From Acanthacorydalis orientalis (taxonomy: Eukaryota > Arthropoda > Insecta > Megaloptera > Corydalidae): a stretch of DNA of 64,000 nt. A model generated the notes under the pieces. It had not been told where the DNA came from, made no database searches, and was given only the letters and a program-made list of their open reading frames with translations. Below are positions 12,911 to 23,814 of this stretch, piece after piece (the first letter of the stretch is position 1; every line of letters begins with the position of its first letter). The stretch lies in contig CM068314.1 of NCBI GenBank assembly GCA_034766995.1, forward strand, positions 39,975,708 to 40,039,707, given 5' to 3'. The position numbers and the translations under genes are program-made.

Positions 12911-13910
12911 ACTTTAACTGACTGATATGTTTTATTGATTAGTTTTTTATTCAAGTCAGGTATATTGTGTAATTATACTGCTACATAAATCTCTTACAAT
13001 AAAAATATATTATTATTAAAAGTTAAATACAACAAATACTTTATTGTTTCCTTAATCTATATATAATAATATTTATTAAAATCAATGTATTAAAGTCTTA
13101 ACTATAATATATATTTTTTAAAAATATATATTATTGTTTATTATTAATTCTCATAAAATGTAATAATTTATCAAATAAATAAATATATATATATATATAA
13201 ACATTTTGGTCAAAAAAAATTTATATACTTTTAAATTAATGATATATAAAAAAACGACTTCGTTTCTAACATTCGAGCTTGTTTTGAATCTGATAACTCC
13301 TACAATTATTTAATGAAATATGTTAAATTTATATTTAAAGTGTAAATCATAATGCAAATACATGCACATGTATATTAAATTTCCAAGTTTAATCAATATA
13401 TTTTAGAAATATCTATTGACTAATAATCATTGATATGTATTTAATAATGCTTTCAAAATATCTGAAGTTGAAAAAATAATAATTTATTTATTTCAACAAA
13501 ATTAAATTTCGAAGCAAGTAAAATGTTAATATAAAATTTACAGTATGGATTACTACTGAAGAAAATGAGTGAATTATAAATAATAGTTATAAGTTAGAGA
13601 TTTAAACAGGTTTATGAATACAAAAGGATTAAAGAAGTTTAGATAAGTATAACGTTTCCAGCGCTTCTTGATACAGATACAATCTGTTTTACACTTTTCT
13701 TATAATACAAAAATATCTTCTATGTAAAGTATGTTTTGTTGTATTGCTTAAAAAACAGGAGGATTGTTAAAGAATGACAAAAGTTAAATAATAATTAAAG
13801 TGAATACTTAAAATCCAATTTACCTTCGATAATACAATAAAATACATAGCAGAATAAAAATTAAGAAAAGTAATATTTTTTTCTTTAGTTTGCACATCTA
13901 TTCTAAAACA
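12911..13910. other. AT-rich non-coding DNA
   Basis: Includes a short TA tract at 13183-13198. No gene or RNA recognised. Confidence 0.6.
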
Positions 13911-13979
13911 AAACGTACACTTTCATTGGAAACAATTAAGGTAAGAATTCAAAAAAAAAAAAATTTTCCTACCAACCTA
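13911..13979 (-). mobile_element. Terminal fragment of the Hsmar1-like mariner family
   Basis: Read on the minus strand this begins at GGTTGGTAGGAAAA and continues with GAATTCTTACCTTAAT and AATGAAAGTGT. These match the left end of the element at 17156 in order and spacing. Only about 70 bases of the family are present, so it is a truncated copy. A run of 13 A's replaces the usual AATTGCAGTTTTTG stretch. Confidence 0.65.
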
Positions 13980-14046
13980 CCACTAATTGGAAGTTTATAA
14001 CACATTATACAAATGCCATTAAAAGTATCAATGTTTTAATTTGTTT

Positions 14047-14050
<4 letters not shown>

Positions 14051-14100
<50 letters not shown>

Positions 14101-14106
14101 GTGTGT
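14051..14106. repeat. (AT)n-(GT)n compound microsatellite
   Basis: TA tract passing into GTGTGTG repeats. Confidence 0.97.
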
Positions 14107-14508
14107 AACTTAATCGATGAATTTATATTTAAAAATGCAAAAATATTTTAAGAATACTCATCAGAAATATAATGTATTGAAAGAGTGAATGGAGGAGTGA
14201 AGGAGTACACATGAATATATATACAAAAAAAATTATTAGATATTTAGTTATTAACTATTAGTATTAATAATATTCAATTATAAAATAATACTTGTAATAT
14301 CGGTATTTAATGATCACATACACACATGCATACAGACTTGTACATATGTATATATATATATACACCTTCAAATCATTAAGAATATATGTAAATGGATAAA
14401 TGTTTGTATAATGAAATATAATGTATTATAGAAGTTTTGTAATCAACCCGATATGTAGTACATATGTGTGCTTAGCTAAACAATATCTGTTTTACATTAT
14501 ATTTATAT
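14107..14508. other. AT-rich non-coding DNA
   Basis: No feature recognised. A few short AC and TA words near 14320-14365. Confidence 0.55.
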
Positions 14509-14516
14509 GTGGTAGG

Positions 14517-14583
<67 letters not shown>

Positions 14584-14613
14584 TTATACCTACCACCACC
14601 ATACTATACCTAC

Positions 14614-14617
<4 letters not shown>
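14509..14617. repeat. Inverted repeat around an (AT)n tract
   Basis: GTGGTAGGTATAATAT at 14509-14524 is perfectly complementary to ATATTATACCTACCAC at 14581-14596, with a TA tract between them. A third, direct-oriented copy of TATACCTACCAC follows at 14604-14615. The arrangement would fold into a hairpin. Confidence 0.85.
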
Positions 14618-14678
<61 letters not shown>

Positions 14679-14680
14679 AT
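14618..14680. repeat. (AC)n-(AT)n microsatellite
   Basis: ACACACACAC followed by a long TA tract. Confidence 0.95.
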
Positions 14681-14699
14681 AAGTAATAGAAAATACTAA

Positions 14700-15143
14700 A
14701 CAATTAGTAAATAACTCATCTATTATTGTTTCATTCATTTATAGGTAGATACGAACAGTTTTTATCGTCCTACACAGAAATTATTATCGTTGAACTTCTA
14801 ACCACAATATGTAATAAATCACTTAGCGTTTCATTTTTTTTATTAAAATAGGTAATAAATCTTCATCAAACTATTTTTTTCGTGATGAGTATACTATAAT
14901 TACTATTGTCAGACGGTGCAACAAACTTAGTTGTTTGTCAATACCCATTTTCGGTACTAGGAATAATATCTATCATGTTTGTATGTATGAGAGAAGTTGA
15001 TATATTAATTCTGTACTTTTATAACATTAACATACTGTGTATATACTATGTAGTGTAATCAGGTATAAATATAATTATCTGATAGAGAAATATTTGTTGT
15101 TTCGTTCGTTGTTTACGTGGTATTTCAAACACATATTTTCTAT

Positions 15144-15147
<4 letters not shown>
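14700..15147. other. Non-coding DNA
   Basis: Fairly mixed sequence with no recognisable ORF or repeat. Confidence 0.5.

Positions 15148-15148
<1 letters not shown>

Positions 15149-15197
<49 letters not shown>
15149..15197. repeat. (AT)n microsatellite abutting a mariner end
   Basis: Pure TA tract ending about 10 bases before the terminal repeat of the mariner at 15208. Confidence 0.95.
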
Positions 15198-15199
<2 letters not shown>

Positions 15200-15207
15200 T
15201 ATACATA

Positions 15208-15905
15208 CGAGGGTCGTTTGATAAGTGTGGTAAAGAAGCAATTTAAACACCGTTTTTTCAAAAAAATCGATTTTATTTCTCAACAAAGTCTCCATTGAGA
15301 GCTATACAGTTGGTCCAGCGTGTTTGCAAAATACGCATTTACGGCGGCGATAACATCCTCATTCGGCGGGAATTCCTTCCCACCGAACCAAATTTTCAAG
15401 TTTGGGAAAAGGAAGAATTCACACAGGGACAAGTCGAGAGAATAGAATGGATAAGGAATCAATTGGAAGCCTAACTCGTGCAGTTTTTCCATTGTTACTG
15501 TCGATTTGTTGGACGGCACGTTATCCTGGTGAAAGAGCACTTTTTTGTGCGCCAATATTGATCGTTTTTGTTTCAGCTCTTCTTTCAAACGGTCCAATAA
15601 TGTTACATAGTAGACTTCTACTATAGTTTGTCTCTTCGTTAAGTGGTCAATCAGGACGATTCTTTAAGAATCCCAAAAATCAGTGGCTTTCACCTTTCTA
15701 GTCGACAAAACAGTCTTCGCCTCCTTTGGAATACTTTCTTCTGTCGTTATCCACTATATTGGTTGCTGCTTCGACTCAGATGTGTAATGATGAATCCATA
15801 TTTTCATTCACGGTGACGAATCGACGCAAAAAGGGCTGCTCATTTTTTTTCATGTTTGCGGTAACTGTTACAATGCTCGTTTCAGAGATCTATAAAACGT
15901 GAACA
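15208..15905 (-). mobile_element. Degenerate mariner transposon, 5' truncated
   Basis: The low-coordinate end carries a mariner-type terminus, TA then CGAGGGTCGTTTGATAAGTG. Inward on the minus strand lies a decayed D,D34D-type transposase. Fragments run in order from LRRFVTV (about 15815) through WIHHYT, ESKQQ, AKTVLS and FWDS to VLIDHL (first catalytic Asp region), LLDRLKEEL, HQDN (second Asp) and FFLFPNLK, then RWTNCIALNGDFVEK and a stop just inside the end. Damage seen: an in-frame TAG after ESKQQPI, a TAA between FWDS and RIVLIDHL, a one-base insertion before WIHH, a frameshift with loss of about a dozen residues near YFAN, and Glu instead of Asp at the third catalytic position. The opposite terminus and the DNA-binding domain are missing. 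Confidence 0.9.
15280..15660 (-). pseudogene. Mariner transposase catalytic-domain fragment
   Basis: This is the longest open part of the dead mariner. It holds IVLIDHLTKRQT and LLDRLKEELKQKRS, HQDNVPSNKS, then YSLDLSLCEFFLFPNLK. There are exactly 34 residues between the HQDN Asp and the Glu that stands where the last catalytic Asp should be. It would not be catalytically active. The plus-strand frame at 15402-15626 is its antisense shadow. Confidence 0.9.
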
Positions 15906-17017
15906 ACGAGTCGCTTCTGGTTAGAATTTCCCCTATGCTATTGGTTAATGGATATTGCATGGTTTCTGTTCTGATTGGTTGACATCAGTCACATGTATGT
16001 AACTCTCTCACGGTGTACAACGAAAGAGGTTTCTACGATTTAAATGTAAAACAGACGACATTTATTCAATATTTCAATATTTTATTCACTGAAGCTTTAG
16101 TGTAGTAGTAAGTTTCTGTTATTTATTAGGGGAGAGCGGTAAGAGGCAGAGCTCCTTAGTAATTTAAAAAAATAAAATCTTTATAAAATTTATTGCAACT
16201 CTGCTCTAAATCATTATAATGCAAATGACTGTATAACAAATTTTATAATATTACAAGTAGTCCCAATTAGAAAAGTATTTGGAAAATTGTTTACATTTTT
16301 CGTTGTTTAGTAATACATTAAATTTTTATCCAGTGTGGATTTATATTGTTTAGTTAAACGAGATTTTCATTGGTTCAAAATCACTCTGTCCATTTCAAGA
16401 TAATTAAAATAAAATAATCCGCTGAGATTTATCATAATTATTATTGTTTTCGAGTCTCCAAAAAGTCTAAAGATGAAAACTTGCATCAAACAGCAATAAT
16501 GTTAATAAAAACATACCTTATTTATTTTCCAAGACTTTTAGTTTTGATTCAATTTACTATTTTTTTAACATTGCAGTTGATTTCTCTTTTTCTTCTATAT
16601 TGTTCTTCAACATATCAGATAATCGAATAAAATAATTCAGTAATTTTTCTGTTTTAGTTAATAATTAATTCAATAATATTATTTCATTGAAAAGATCAAC
16701 CATATAAATATAAACATTTTAGAATTGGAACTATGTAATAAATACAAATTAACAATCATAATTATATTGTTTATTTATGTATTTGTTGTTCATTGTTTTA
16801 TACGAATCTTGCAGTTTATATGTGAGTTCATTCCTTATACACCTGGTTGCGATTTTCAGCTTGAACTTGAAATAAAAATCTATCTGTAGATACCAAAATA
16901 AAAAAAAGATCGTAGAAGAAATTATCTCATAATTAATGATTCGCACAAAATAAGAAATTAATAAGTTTTAAAAATAATGTGGTAAGATTATATTATAAAT
17001 AAAATTATTGAGTTAGT
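15906..17017. other. AT-rich non-coding DNA
   Basis: About 15.9-16.1 kb is mixed sequence that may include further unrecognised mariner decay. GGGGAGAGCGGTAAGAGGCAG at 16130-16150 is a transposon-terminus-like word without a partner. The rest is AT-rich with no gene. Confidence 0.45.
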
Positions 17018-17020
17018 AAT

Positions 17021-17065
17021 GTGTGTGTATGTGTGTATATGTATATATATATATATACATATCTA

Positions 17066-17152
<87 letters not shown>
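17021..17152. repeat. (GT)n-(AT)n microsatellite abutting a mariner MITE
   Basis: Long TA tract ending immediately left of the mariner at 17156. Confidence 0.97.
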
Positions 17153-17155
17153 GTA

Positions 17156-17712
17156 GGTTTGTGGGAAAATAATTGCAGTTTTTGTTTTTTGAATTCTTAC
17201 CTTAATTTTTTTCATTGAAAATGTCATTTTATCGTGTTCGTATTAATATCATATTAAAGAGGATTTTTCGGTCTGTATTTTGGTAATATCGACTTTGGTT
17301 TTATTATTAATTTTACTTCAAATTGGGCTATTGAATTAAAAATGTAAATGAAGCAAATAAGTATTTTTTGTATGAGTTGAAAACGGATGGTATAGCAGTA
17401 GAAACTGCTCGTAAACTAAACGGTGCTTTTGGTGTGGATACTGTTAAAGAACGTACGGTTCAATGGTGGTTCCAAAAATTTCGTGCTGGGAACGAGAGCC
17501 TTGAAAATGAAGAAGGTCACTGGTGTCCTTCTTTAGTTCATAACGACTAACTGAAGGCATTGGTTGAATTAGAACCACGCACAACAATTCTAGAGCTGGC
17601 ACAAAAGTTAGGCTTTAGTCATCCAACAGTTCTGGAACACTTAAAACCACTTAAATTAAAAAAATGTTTTCGACTTTGAAGGTCATAAACTGCAATTATT
17701 TTTCTACCAACC
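17156..17712 (+). mobile_element. Internally deleted Hsmar1-like mariner (copy 1)
   Basis: A 557-bp element bounded by TA on both sides. The left end reads GGTTTGTGGGAAAATAATTG and the reverse complement of the right end GGTTGGTAGAAAAATAATTG. These closely resemble the published Hsmar1/Made1 terminus GGTTGGTGCAAAAGTAATTG, the cecropia group of mariners. The interior keeps only the N-terminal DNA-binding part of the transposase; the whole D,D34D catalytic domain is gone. The same layout appears in copies at 35221 and about 38690, so this is a MITE-like family rather than independent decay. Confidence 0.88.
17368..17682 (+). pseudogene. Mariner transposase helix-turn-helix domain remnant
   Basis: Reads YELKTDGIAVETARKLNGAF, then ERTVQWWFQKFRAGNESLENEE, a TAA after SLVHND, then LKALVELEPRTTILELAQKL and TVLEHLKPLKLKK. 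This is the paired helix-turn-helix region of a cecropia-type mariner transposase. No in-frame ATG precedes it and the stop splits the two helix-turn-helix motifs, so it is not functional. Confidence 0.88.
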
Positions 17713-17759
17713 TATAATATATGTGAAAATAAAACAACAATGAAAGAGTTGAAATCATG

Positions 17760-18060
17760 CTACTGCATATGTATTCTTGTTCCAACCCTGATCAATTCGC
17801 GCATCATTGATGCGATCAATCACAGCTCGACAATGTGGTGACAATTGCAAGTGGCGAGAGAGCTGGCTCGTTTTCGAGGGTGATCTTCACCCTTTGTGCC
17901 GATGGGGTTGCCATTTCGATGGCTGCTGTGAAATGCTAATAATCCGTTATGCGTGACGTCAAAACGTGTGCCCTTTAGTCACGGTCTTGTGGTGTGAAAG
18001 GGCCATGTACCAGTCAATAACAGTTACTTGATGAATTGGTACAGATGAGGTATAATTTGT
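17760..18060. promoter_or_regulatory. Higher-complexity island with CRE and Exd/Hox-like sites
   Basis: A 300-base GC-richer block just right of the mariner copy. It contains a perfect TGACGTCA (cAMP response element type) near 17955, TGATTGAT on the minus strand near 17817 (the classic Exd/Pbx-Hox composite), CAATTG E-box-like words, and TGTGGT Runx-like words. No ORF. Motif density and composition suggest conserved regulatory DNA, but conservation cannot be tested here. Confidence 0.42.
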
Positions 18061-18228
18061 GTTGATATCAATTTATAATTATATTACGGCGGTTGTAAAT
18101 AAGAAAAAAGTAAAAAATGTTTAAAAAAAATATTATATATCTGTTCTGAACAAGAAAATTATTTAATTAGTAATTTAATTTTTAATCAGTCTTACTATAA
18201 GGTTGAAAGTCAAAAAAAGATGTAAAAA

Positions 18229-18230
18229 TG

Positions 18231-18284
<54 letters not shown>
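18229..18284. repeat. (AT)n microsatellite
   Basis: Long alternating TA tract. Confidence 0.97.
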
Positions 18285-18285
<1 letters not shown>

Positions 18286-19095
18286 CTACTTGTAAATAAG
18301 CGAGCTATATTTACTTTGTCATAAGAAAAATAATTTTAATAACAAATATGCGTCGGAAAAAAGTATAATTTGTCATGTACACACACTTGTCATTATTTTG
18401 ATAAATGTTCAAATTGTGTTATTTTAATCTCAGTTTCTTGACTTTTCTACGTAGACCGACTGAGAAGAATTTAACATCTAAAAATAAAAAAAGAAACGAT
18501 TATAGTTAATATGCAGTATGGTAATAAATACTTTTAGCTTCACGTGAGTGAAACAATTAATAAAAACTACACAGTGTTTTGTACTTAATGAATGAAACAA
18601 AATCTCAATATTAATCACATTAAAAAATACTCTTCAACATATTCATTAAAGTCAAATATTTTTTACCGGAAAAAAATAACAACACATAAAGCTGTCTCTG
18701 TTAGCGATTTATATATTTTTTCGAAATAGATGTGAGAAGGGAGTAAAAGTGATTTACAATGCATTGTAACGCGAAATTAAAATACGAATGTAAACTACAC
18801 GTATATACGTATCTAAATACATAGGTAGTGGTTTTCTAAAAAAAGAACGAGGTGCCATTTTGTAAACATTAGTTTATATTAAAATTGGTTTCGTTATTTT
18901 TTTTTTAATCTTGTATTCAAGATTAAATGAAATGCAATTTTATTATTTCGAATAATTACAGTTGATACGTGTTTTCAAGTTTATTTACATACTTTATTTT
19001 CAGTCTTTTATTTTTAGCTTGATATGTTTCGTAGTTTTGTTTTAAATATAAATTACATTAAAAAAGAACACATGGAACGAAAAAAATATTATAAT
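18285..19095. other. AT-rich non-coding DNA
   Basis: No feature recognised. Confidence 0.55.
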
Positions 19096-19121
19096 TATAT
19101 ATATATATATATATATATATA
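19096..19121. repeat. (AT)n microsatellite
   Basis: Short alternating AT tract. Confidence 0.95.
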
Positions 19122-20467
19122 CATTGTTTTATAAATCTATTTTGTTAACAAATTCAATTTTATTTTCAGACAGCTATTTTATAACTCTAACGAAAGCGTA
19201 TCGAAAGAATATATCAAATCGTGAATTAAATGTTAAATTGTTATAATGGTTTCAGAACTATATAATCAATAGAATCTATAAAACTGTGGCTATCATTCAA
19301 CTTATCAAGAAGTCATTCATAGAAAAAACATTTCTCATTTATGGTGAACAAAACTTTTACATTAAAAAAGAAAATTATACTCAAATATTCACACAGTCTT
19401 CAAAATCCGAAAATATTTCCATTCTGTATTTTAGAAGTTCAATCTTCTTTAATATTAGTCAATAGATTAATTTAACAAAAATTAAAAATTCAAATAATTA
19501 TTCTCTGCAGATGATTCTGCCCACAGATATGCTGATCTAGAAAGTAGTGAAAATTATTATAATTACTGTTATTTATATTTGAGCACCTAGTTTTAAATTA
19601 TTTAAAATTACTAGTCGATTAATAGTATGATGTTACCTGAAAACTTTTTGTATAAAATTTTCAGCATGATTTTAAGACACTGTCTAGATTTGTCCTATTA
19701 ACATATTCATAATAAACAGTTATTGAGTTAAATGCAATGAATTAAATAATGGAATAAAAATTATGTAGACAATTATAGGATTTTAATAATAATAAAATAG
19801 TATTTTTTAAAAAAAAACAATTTGTTAATTCGAAAATCTTAAATAACTACATTGAATTTATAACTGATGATATTTTCATGAACGTTTTTCACTTTTAAAA
19901 TATATTCTTAGCTAAATCAAAATGTTAACGCATTAACTGCCATACGGCGCGCTGGTCATCGTATGCATTTCTAACTGATTGAGCCTTATGTAATGTGACT
20001 AGAGCAATTTAAAATTACTTTGACTTAATATTTAACTATTTTAAATACTAGTATTGACCTGCAAAATATGTTCATAGAGTAATAACGACAGCTGACGGTG
20101 GTAATTCTCTATTTCTAAACAAAAAAATCGTTATGTGTATAGGTGTATAAATCAGTGGTAAAAAGTGAGAACAGTTAAAATAGTGTATAAAATTAATTTA
20201 TTTATTCATTTTAATTTACAATACATTCAAAAGTTACATATAGAAATAGAAATAAAAATAAATTCGAAATGAAAGATAACACATATTTGAAATAATATAT
20301 AAAATGGAGCTAATAAATGAAAGACGTTATAAGTATTTAGTCTATAGAGCTGCAAATATTAATGAACATGCGACAGTTCATATGTTAATGAACTTGAATA
20401 ACTAATTCTTATTTTTAGTAAGTTTCTTTTTAAGATATTTTTTTGTAATTTATATGTTGATTGTTCA
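19122..20467. other. AT-rich non-coding DNA with a small GC-richer patch
   Basis: GCATTAACTGCCATACGGCG at about 19930-19949 stands out from AT-rich flanks and resembles transposon-end words, but no inverted partner was found. No gene. Confidence 0.45.
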
Positions 20468-20489
20468 ATATATATATATATATATATAA
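20468..20489. repeat. Short (AT)n microsatellite
   Basis: Alternating AT tract. Confidence 0.95.
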
Positions 20490-20561
20490 TACGACTATTT
20501 AAGAATACCTATTAAATCTTCCATTCGGCAATTTGTACAGGAACTCTTTTTATAATTTTTA

Positions 20562-20563
<2 letters not shown>

Positions 20564-20599
<36 letters not shown>
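20564..20599. repeat. (AT)n microsatellite
   Basis: Alternating AT tract. Confidence 0.97.
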
Positions 20600-20602
<3 letters not shown>

Positions 20603-20714
20603 AGTAAAGGAAGAAGATACTATTTTATAAATCTTATATTACATAAATGAATTTCGTAAGACTAATTTTTAAAAATAATTGTACTTTAGACAATTTAAGA
20701 ATGTTAAAATTTCG

Positions 20715-21160
20715 TTGTTGACTCACACCTTCTCCGTTCGGTACTATATTAGTATTCGCTCCTTACAAAGATTCTATTTTACTGCACATAACCTCTCATA
20801 GCTATTTGAAAACAGTGCGTAAAGACACAAAACATTGTTCCGAGCATATCTTTAGTTAATCGCAACGACTTTGTAACGTTTAATTCCTGGCGTGTGAAAT
20901 AAAGACACGAGAAGCTAATGGATTGGTTGGTTGTAGACGAAGCCCAGTACAAAAACAACCACTGCCACCCCCAAAAACTCGGTGGTCTATGATTAATTTC
21001 ACTTTTATCCGCGATAGCGTGCTATTTTAACGTAGAGTTTCGTTTGTTGTTGGTTGCTGGTTCAGTTTACGTGTTACGACAAGGTCAATTTATGAAGATT
21101 AATGGGAAATTAGTGGGTCGCACCAACTTGCTAACATGTATATACGTGTATATGTAAGAG
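20715..21160. promoter_or_regulatory. Large higher-complexity island, candidate enhancer
   Basis: About 450 bases of mixed composition with no long ORF. Words of note are ACAAGGTCA near 21080 (nuclear-receptor monomer site, FTZ-F1/ERR type), GATTAAT near 20990 and 21097 (Otx/bicoid-like), CCACTGCCACCCCC near 20960, and TCCGCGATAGCGTGC near 21009. Several factor classes in one block that stands out from the AT-rich background fit a developmental enhancer. This is inferred only. Confidence 0.42.
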
Positions 21161-21771
21161 TAGTATAATTTTTTTCCAGAAATAATATTTGGACATTTTT
21201 TATGCTATTAAGCTAATGGAGATTTAAATGTTTATTAAAAGTAGTGCCTAGGTGTAGTAGACAGTTGTGATTAATAATATGGTGATTGAATTAAGGTAAT
21301 AAGTTTACATGTCAAAAATGAAAATGTGTATTGTCGGTAATTATTTTTAAAATTTAATTTTTATACCCGTAGTTGACAAATCGACTCCGATATCCATTTA
21401 ACGTGACATTTGGAAAAATTAAATTGAAGAGAATATTTAAACGACTTTGAATTTTATGTTTTTTTAAGCGTTCTCTTTTCATTTACGTGTATTTAATTAA
21501 ACGCTTTTTTCATAATTCATTATTAAGATATTAAATTTATAAAAAAATCTTTACATTTAACACAGAACTATGTAATTTGTATAGATTATCCTTAATAATA
21601 GAACAAAATATTCACTACACTACTGAATTAAATATAGAATTGTTTAATAAAAAAAATAATTAATCTCGTGTATTTTATAAATCAATTTGGATTTTGTAGA
21701 CTAAAGAAATTTATTTTTCAATAACGATTTCAATTGAGAAAATTTATTTAACTTCATGATTTACATTATAC

Positions 21772-21772
<1 letters not shown>
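21161..21772. other. AT-rich non-coding DNA
   Basis: No feature recognised. Confidence 0.55.

Positions 21773-21811
<39 letters not shown>
21773..21811. repeat. (AT)n microsatellite
   Basis: Alternating AT tract. Confidence 0.97.
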
Positions 21812-21820
<9 letters not shown>

Positions 21821-21959
21821 ATTTGTATTTGCACATAAATTCATTTTATCACTAATACTTATTTTTATTAAATGTAAAATCAATACTAAATTATAATATA
21901 AACGTCGATACATTATATTTCAATAGATATCAACAACGAATAAATCTGTCGTAAGTGAA

Positions 21960-22260
21960 ACAAGTTCGTTTCACATAATTCACCCGTTTTTATCCCCAAA
22001 GTAAATCCGATAATGAATAATTCAATCATACGAGTTTAGCGAGAGGCTGACGTGGTATTATTCTTCGGTTAATTGAATATCCAGCCGCGCGTGCCCGTGT
22101 GGCGCTAGTGGCGCGGAATGATTCGACTTGATTTGAATCCAGGGGGAAGCGTGTGATACCCCCGGGCGATATAGATTGAACTTTTCATTGGGGTGACATC
22201 ATTGCTTACTTTTGAGGTATCATTGTATACAATGATGTTCGCCTCTCCCACGACAATTTA
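21960..22260. promoter_or_regulatory. GC-rich island, candidate conserved regulatory element
   Basis: Among the most GC-rich stretches in the window, with CAGCCGCGCGTGCCCGTGTG, GGCGCTAGTGGCGCGG and ATACCCCCGGGCG. It contains TAATTGAAT and GATTCGACTTGATTTGAATC, and ends with the 18-bp Sox-type palindrome at 22219-22236. No ORF, splice signal or transposon similarity. Confidence 0.45.
22219..22236. promoter_or_regulatory. 18-bp perfect palindrome with inverted Sox-type sites
   Basis: ATCATTGTA followed directly by its exact reverse complement. It pairs CATTGT with ACAATG, two Sox HMG cores facing away from each other across a central TA dinucleotide. The site lies at the right edge of the GC-rich island. 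Confidence 0.45.
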
Positions 22261-22688
22261 AATTTAAACTTTATTGTATTTGTGCAACGACTATTTATAC
22301 ATTGCTATCAAAAGGGGATTGTAATTTGACAAAAGTTTCGTTTCGGATGTTATTATTAGTATGAACATCTTTGATCTTCCTTCGCCATTAAAATAATATT
22401 GTTGAAATAAAATTAATCTCCAATAACTAATTTGATGCCTAAATCTCTTGAAATTTTTCATTCTCTATTAAAGCTTTTACATTTATATAGCCAATAAAAT
22501 GCGTTTATTATTTTACATTGAAAATAAATCTACTTCCCTTTTATTCCACAGTTTGTGTTTTACTTTCGTGTACTTTTGTAGAACGTACTTGTTTAAAAAG
22601 GTTTTTCAATATTACAAATTTATTTATTTTATACCTGTATATAAATATATTATTTATACGTACAGAAAGATATATAAATGTATATCTA

Positions 22689-22690
<2 letters not shown>
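22261..22690. other. AT-rich non-coding DNA
   Basis: Frames of about 80 residues at 22499-22760 run into the next TA tract and are not credible genes. Confidence 0.55.

Positions 22691-22741
<51 letters not shown>
22691..22741. repeat. (AT)n microsatellite
   Basis: Alternating AT tract of about 50 bases. Confidence 0.97.
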
Positions 22742-22748
<7 letters not shown>

Positions 22749-23240
22749 AATTTCATTTAGATGTTTCAATGTTTAGTACCACTGTTTAGTACAATGTAAT
22801 GTTTTTTTTATTTTTTAAGTGTAATATCGATGTAAATAAATAAGTAAAAACATTGAAAGCATCGTTGCTAACACAAATTATTTAATTAAAACGGGAAGCA
22901 AGATTTGGCTTTCAAAGACATGTTAAATCGTTATCTCGCTCATCAATACTAAATGTGTTCTATCAGTATCTATTCTAAATGTAACCAAGGATACAAGGAT
23001 ATTTTGTAATTAAACAAATTAAAGGATGTTTAATTTAACCTTAGCTATTATACATGTACCAAATTAAATTTTCATCAAACTTCTGTTAAAAATAGTTAAT
23101 TATTTTTGAACATTACATTTCTTATTACTTTTTTTGTTTTAGTTATTTATACTCTGAAAGTCATAAATCTGTAAAAAAGCCATTTCTCTTAATGTTTTAT
23201 GCGGCTTCTTTATAGAGTAATGATCATCCCTCTCTCTCTA
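22742..23240. other. AT-rich non-coding DNA
   Basis: No feature recognised. Confidence 0.55.
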
Positions 23241-23243
23241 ATA

Positions 23244-23274
<31 letters not shown>

Positions 23275-23276
<2 letters not shown>

Positions 23277-23383
23277 TTCTTAGATTCTAGTGTATAAAAT
23301 TATATATGACATGTAATATGAAATTTTATATTTACTCTCCTTTGTATTTCACTTATACATATATATATATATATATACATATT

Positions 23384-23443
<60 letters not shown>

Positions 23444-23524
23444 TAAGTAAAATATAAAGGAGAGCAAATATAAAATTTCATATTACATTTCATGTATAAT
23501 TTTATACACTAGAATCTAAGAAAT
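23275..23524. repeat. Foldback element with two 84-bp arms and (AT)n loop
   Basis: The left arm (23275-23358) and the reverse complement of the right arm (23441-23524) are both exactly 84 bases and differ at only about seven positions. The centre is a (TA)n tract, and both outer sides are also (TA)n tracts (23241-23274 and 23525-23542). It would form a near-perfect long hairpin. It could be a MITE/foldback transposon or an inverted duplication. No coding potential. Confidence 0.9.
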
Positions 23525-23616
23525 ATATATATATATATATATGCAAAATGTCGCTAAAGCAGTGAAACGCGATTACTGATTTCCATGTCAATTTTCTCAT
23601 ATTTCATTGTTTGCTT

Positions 23617-23617
<1 letters not shown>

Positions 23618-23665
<48 letters not shown>

Positions 23666-23700
23666 TCGTATGTGTGTGTGTGCGTGTGTGTGTGAATATA
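23618..23700. repeat. (AT)n-(GT)n compound microsatellite
   Basis: TA tract followed by TGTGTGTGTGCGTGTG. Confidence 0.96.
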
Positions 23701-23814
23701 TATTTATATGTATAATATTATATTCGTGACATAAAAAACTTTTAAATGACATAGTCTCAATTAACATATTAATAATATGTTGTTAAAATTACACCAGCTA
23801 CTTGTTGATAATGT

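Noticed and set aside
15402..15626. Plus-strand 74-residue frame
   Set aside because: It is antisense to the mariner transposase on the minus strand, which has recognisable catalytic motifs.
23275..23524. CRISPR-like repeat arrangement
   Set aside because: Only two arms in inverted orientation with a microsatellite loop; no direct repeats with unique spacers.
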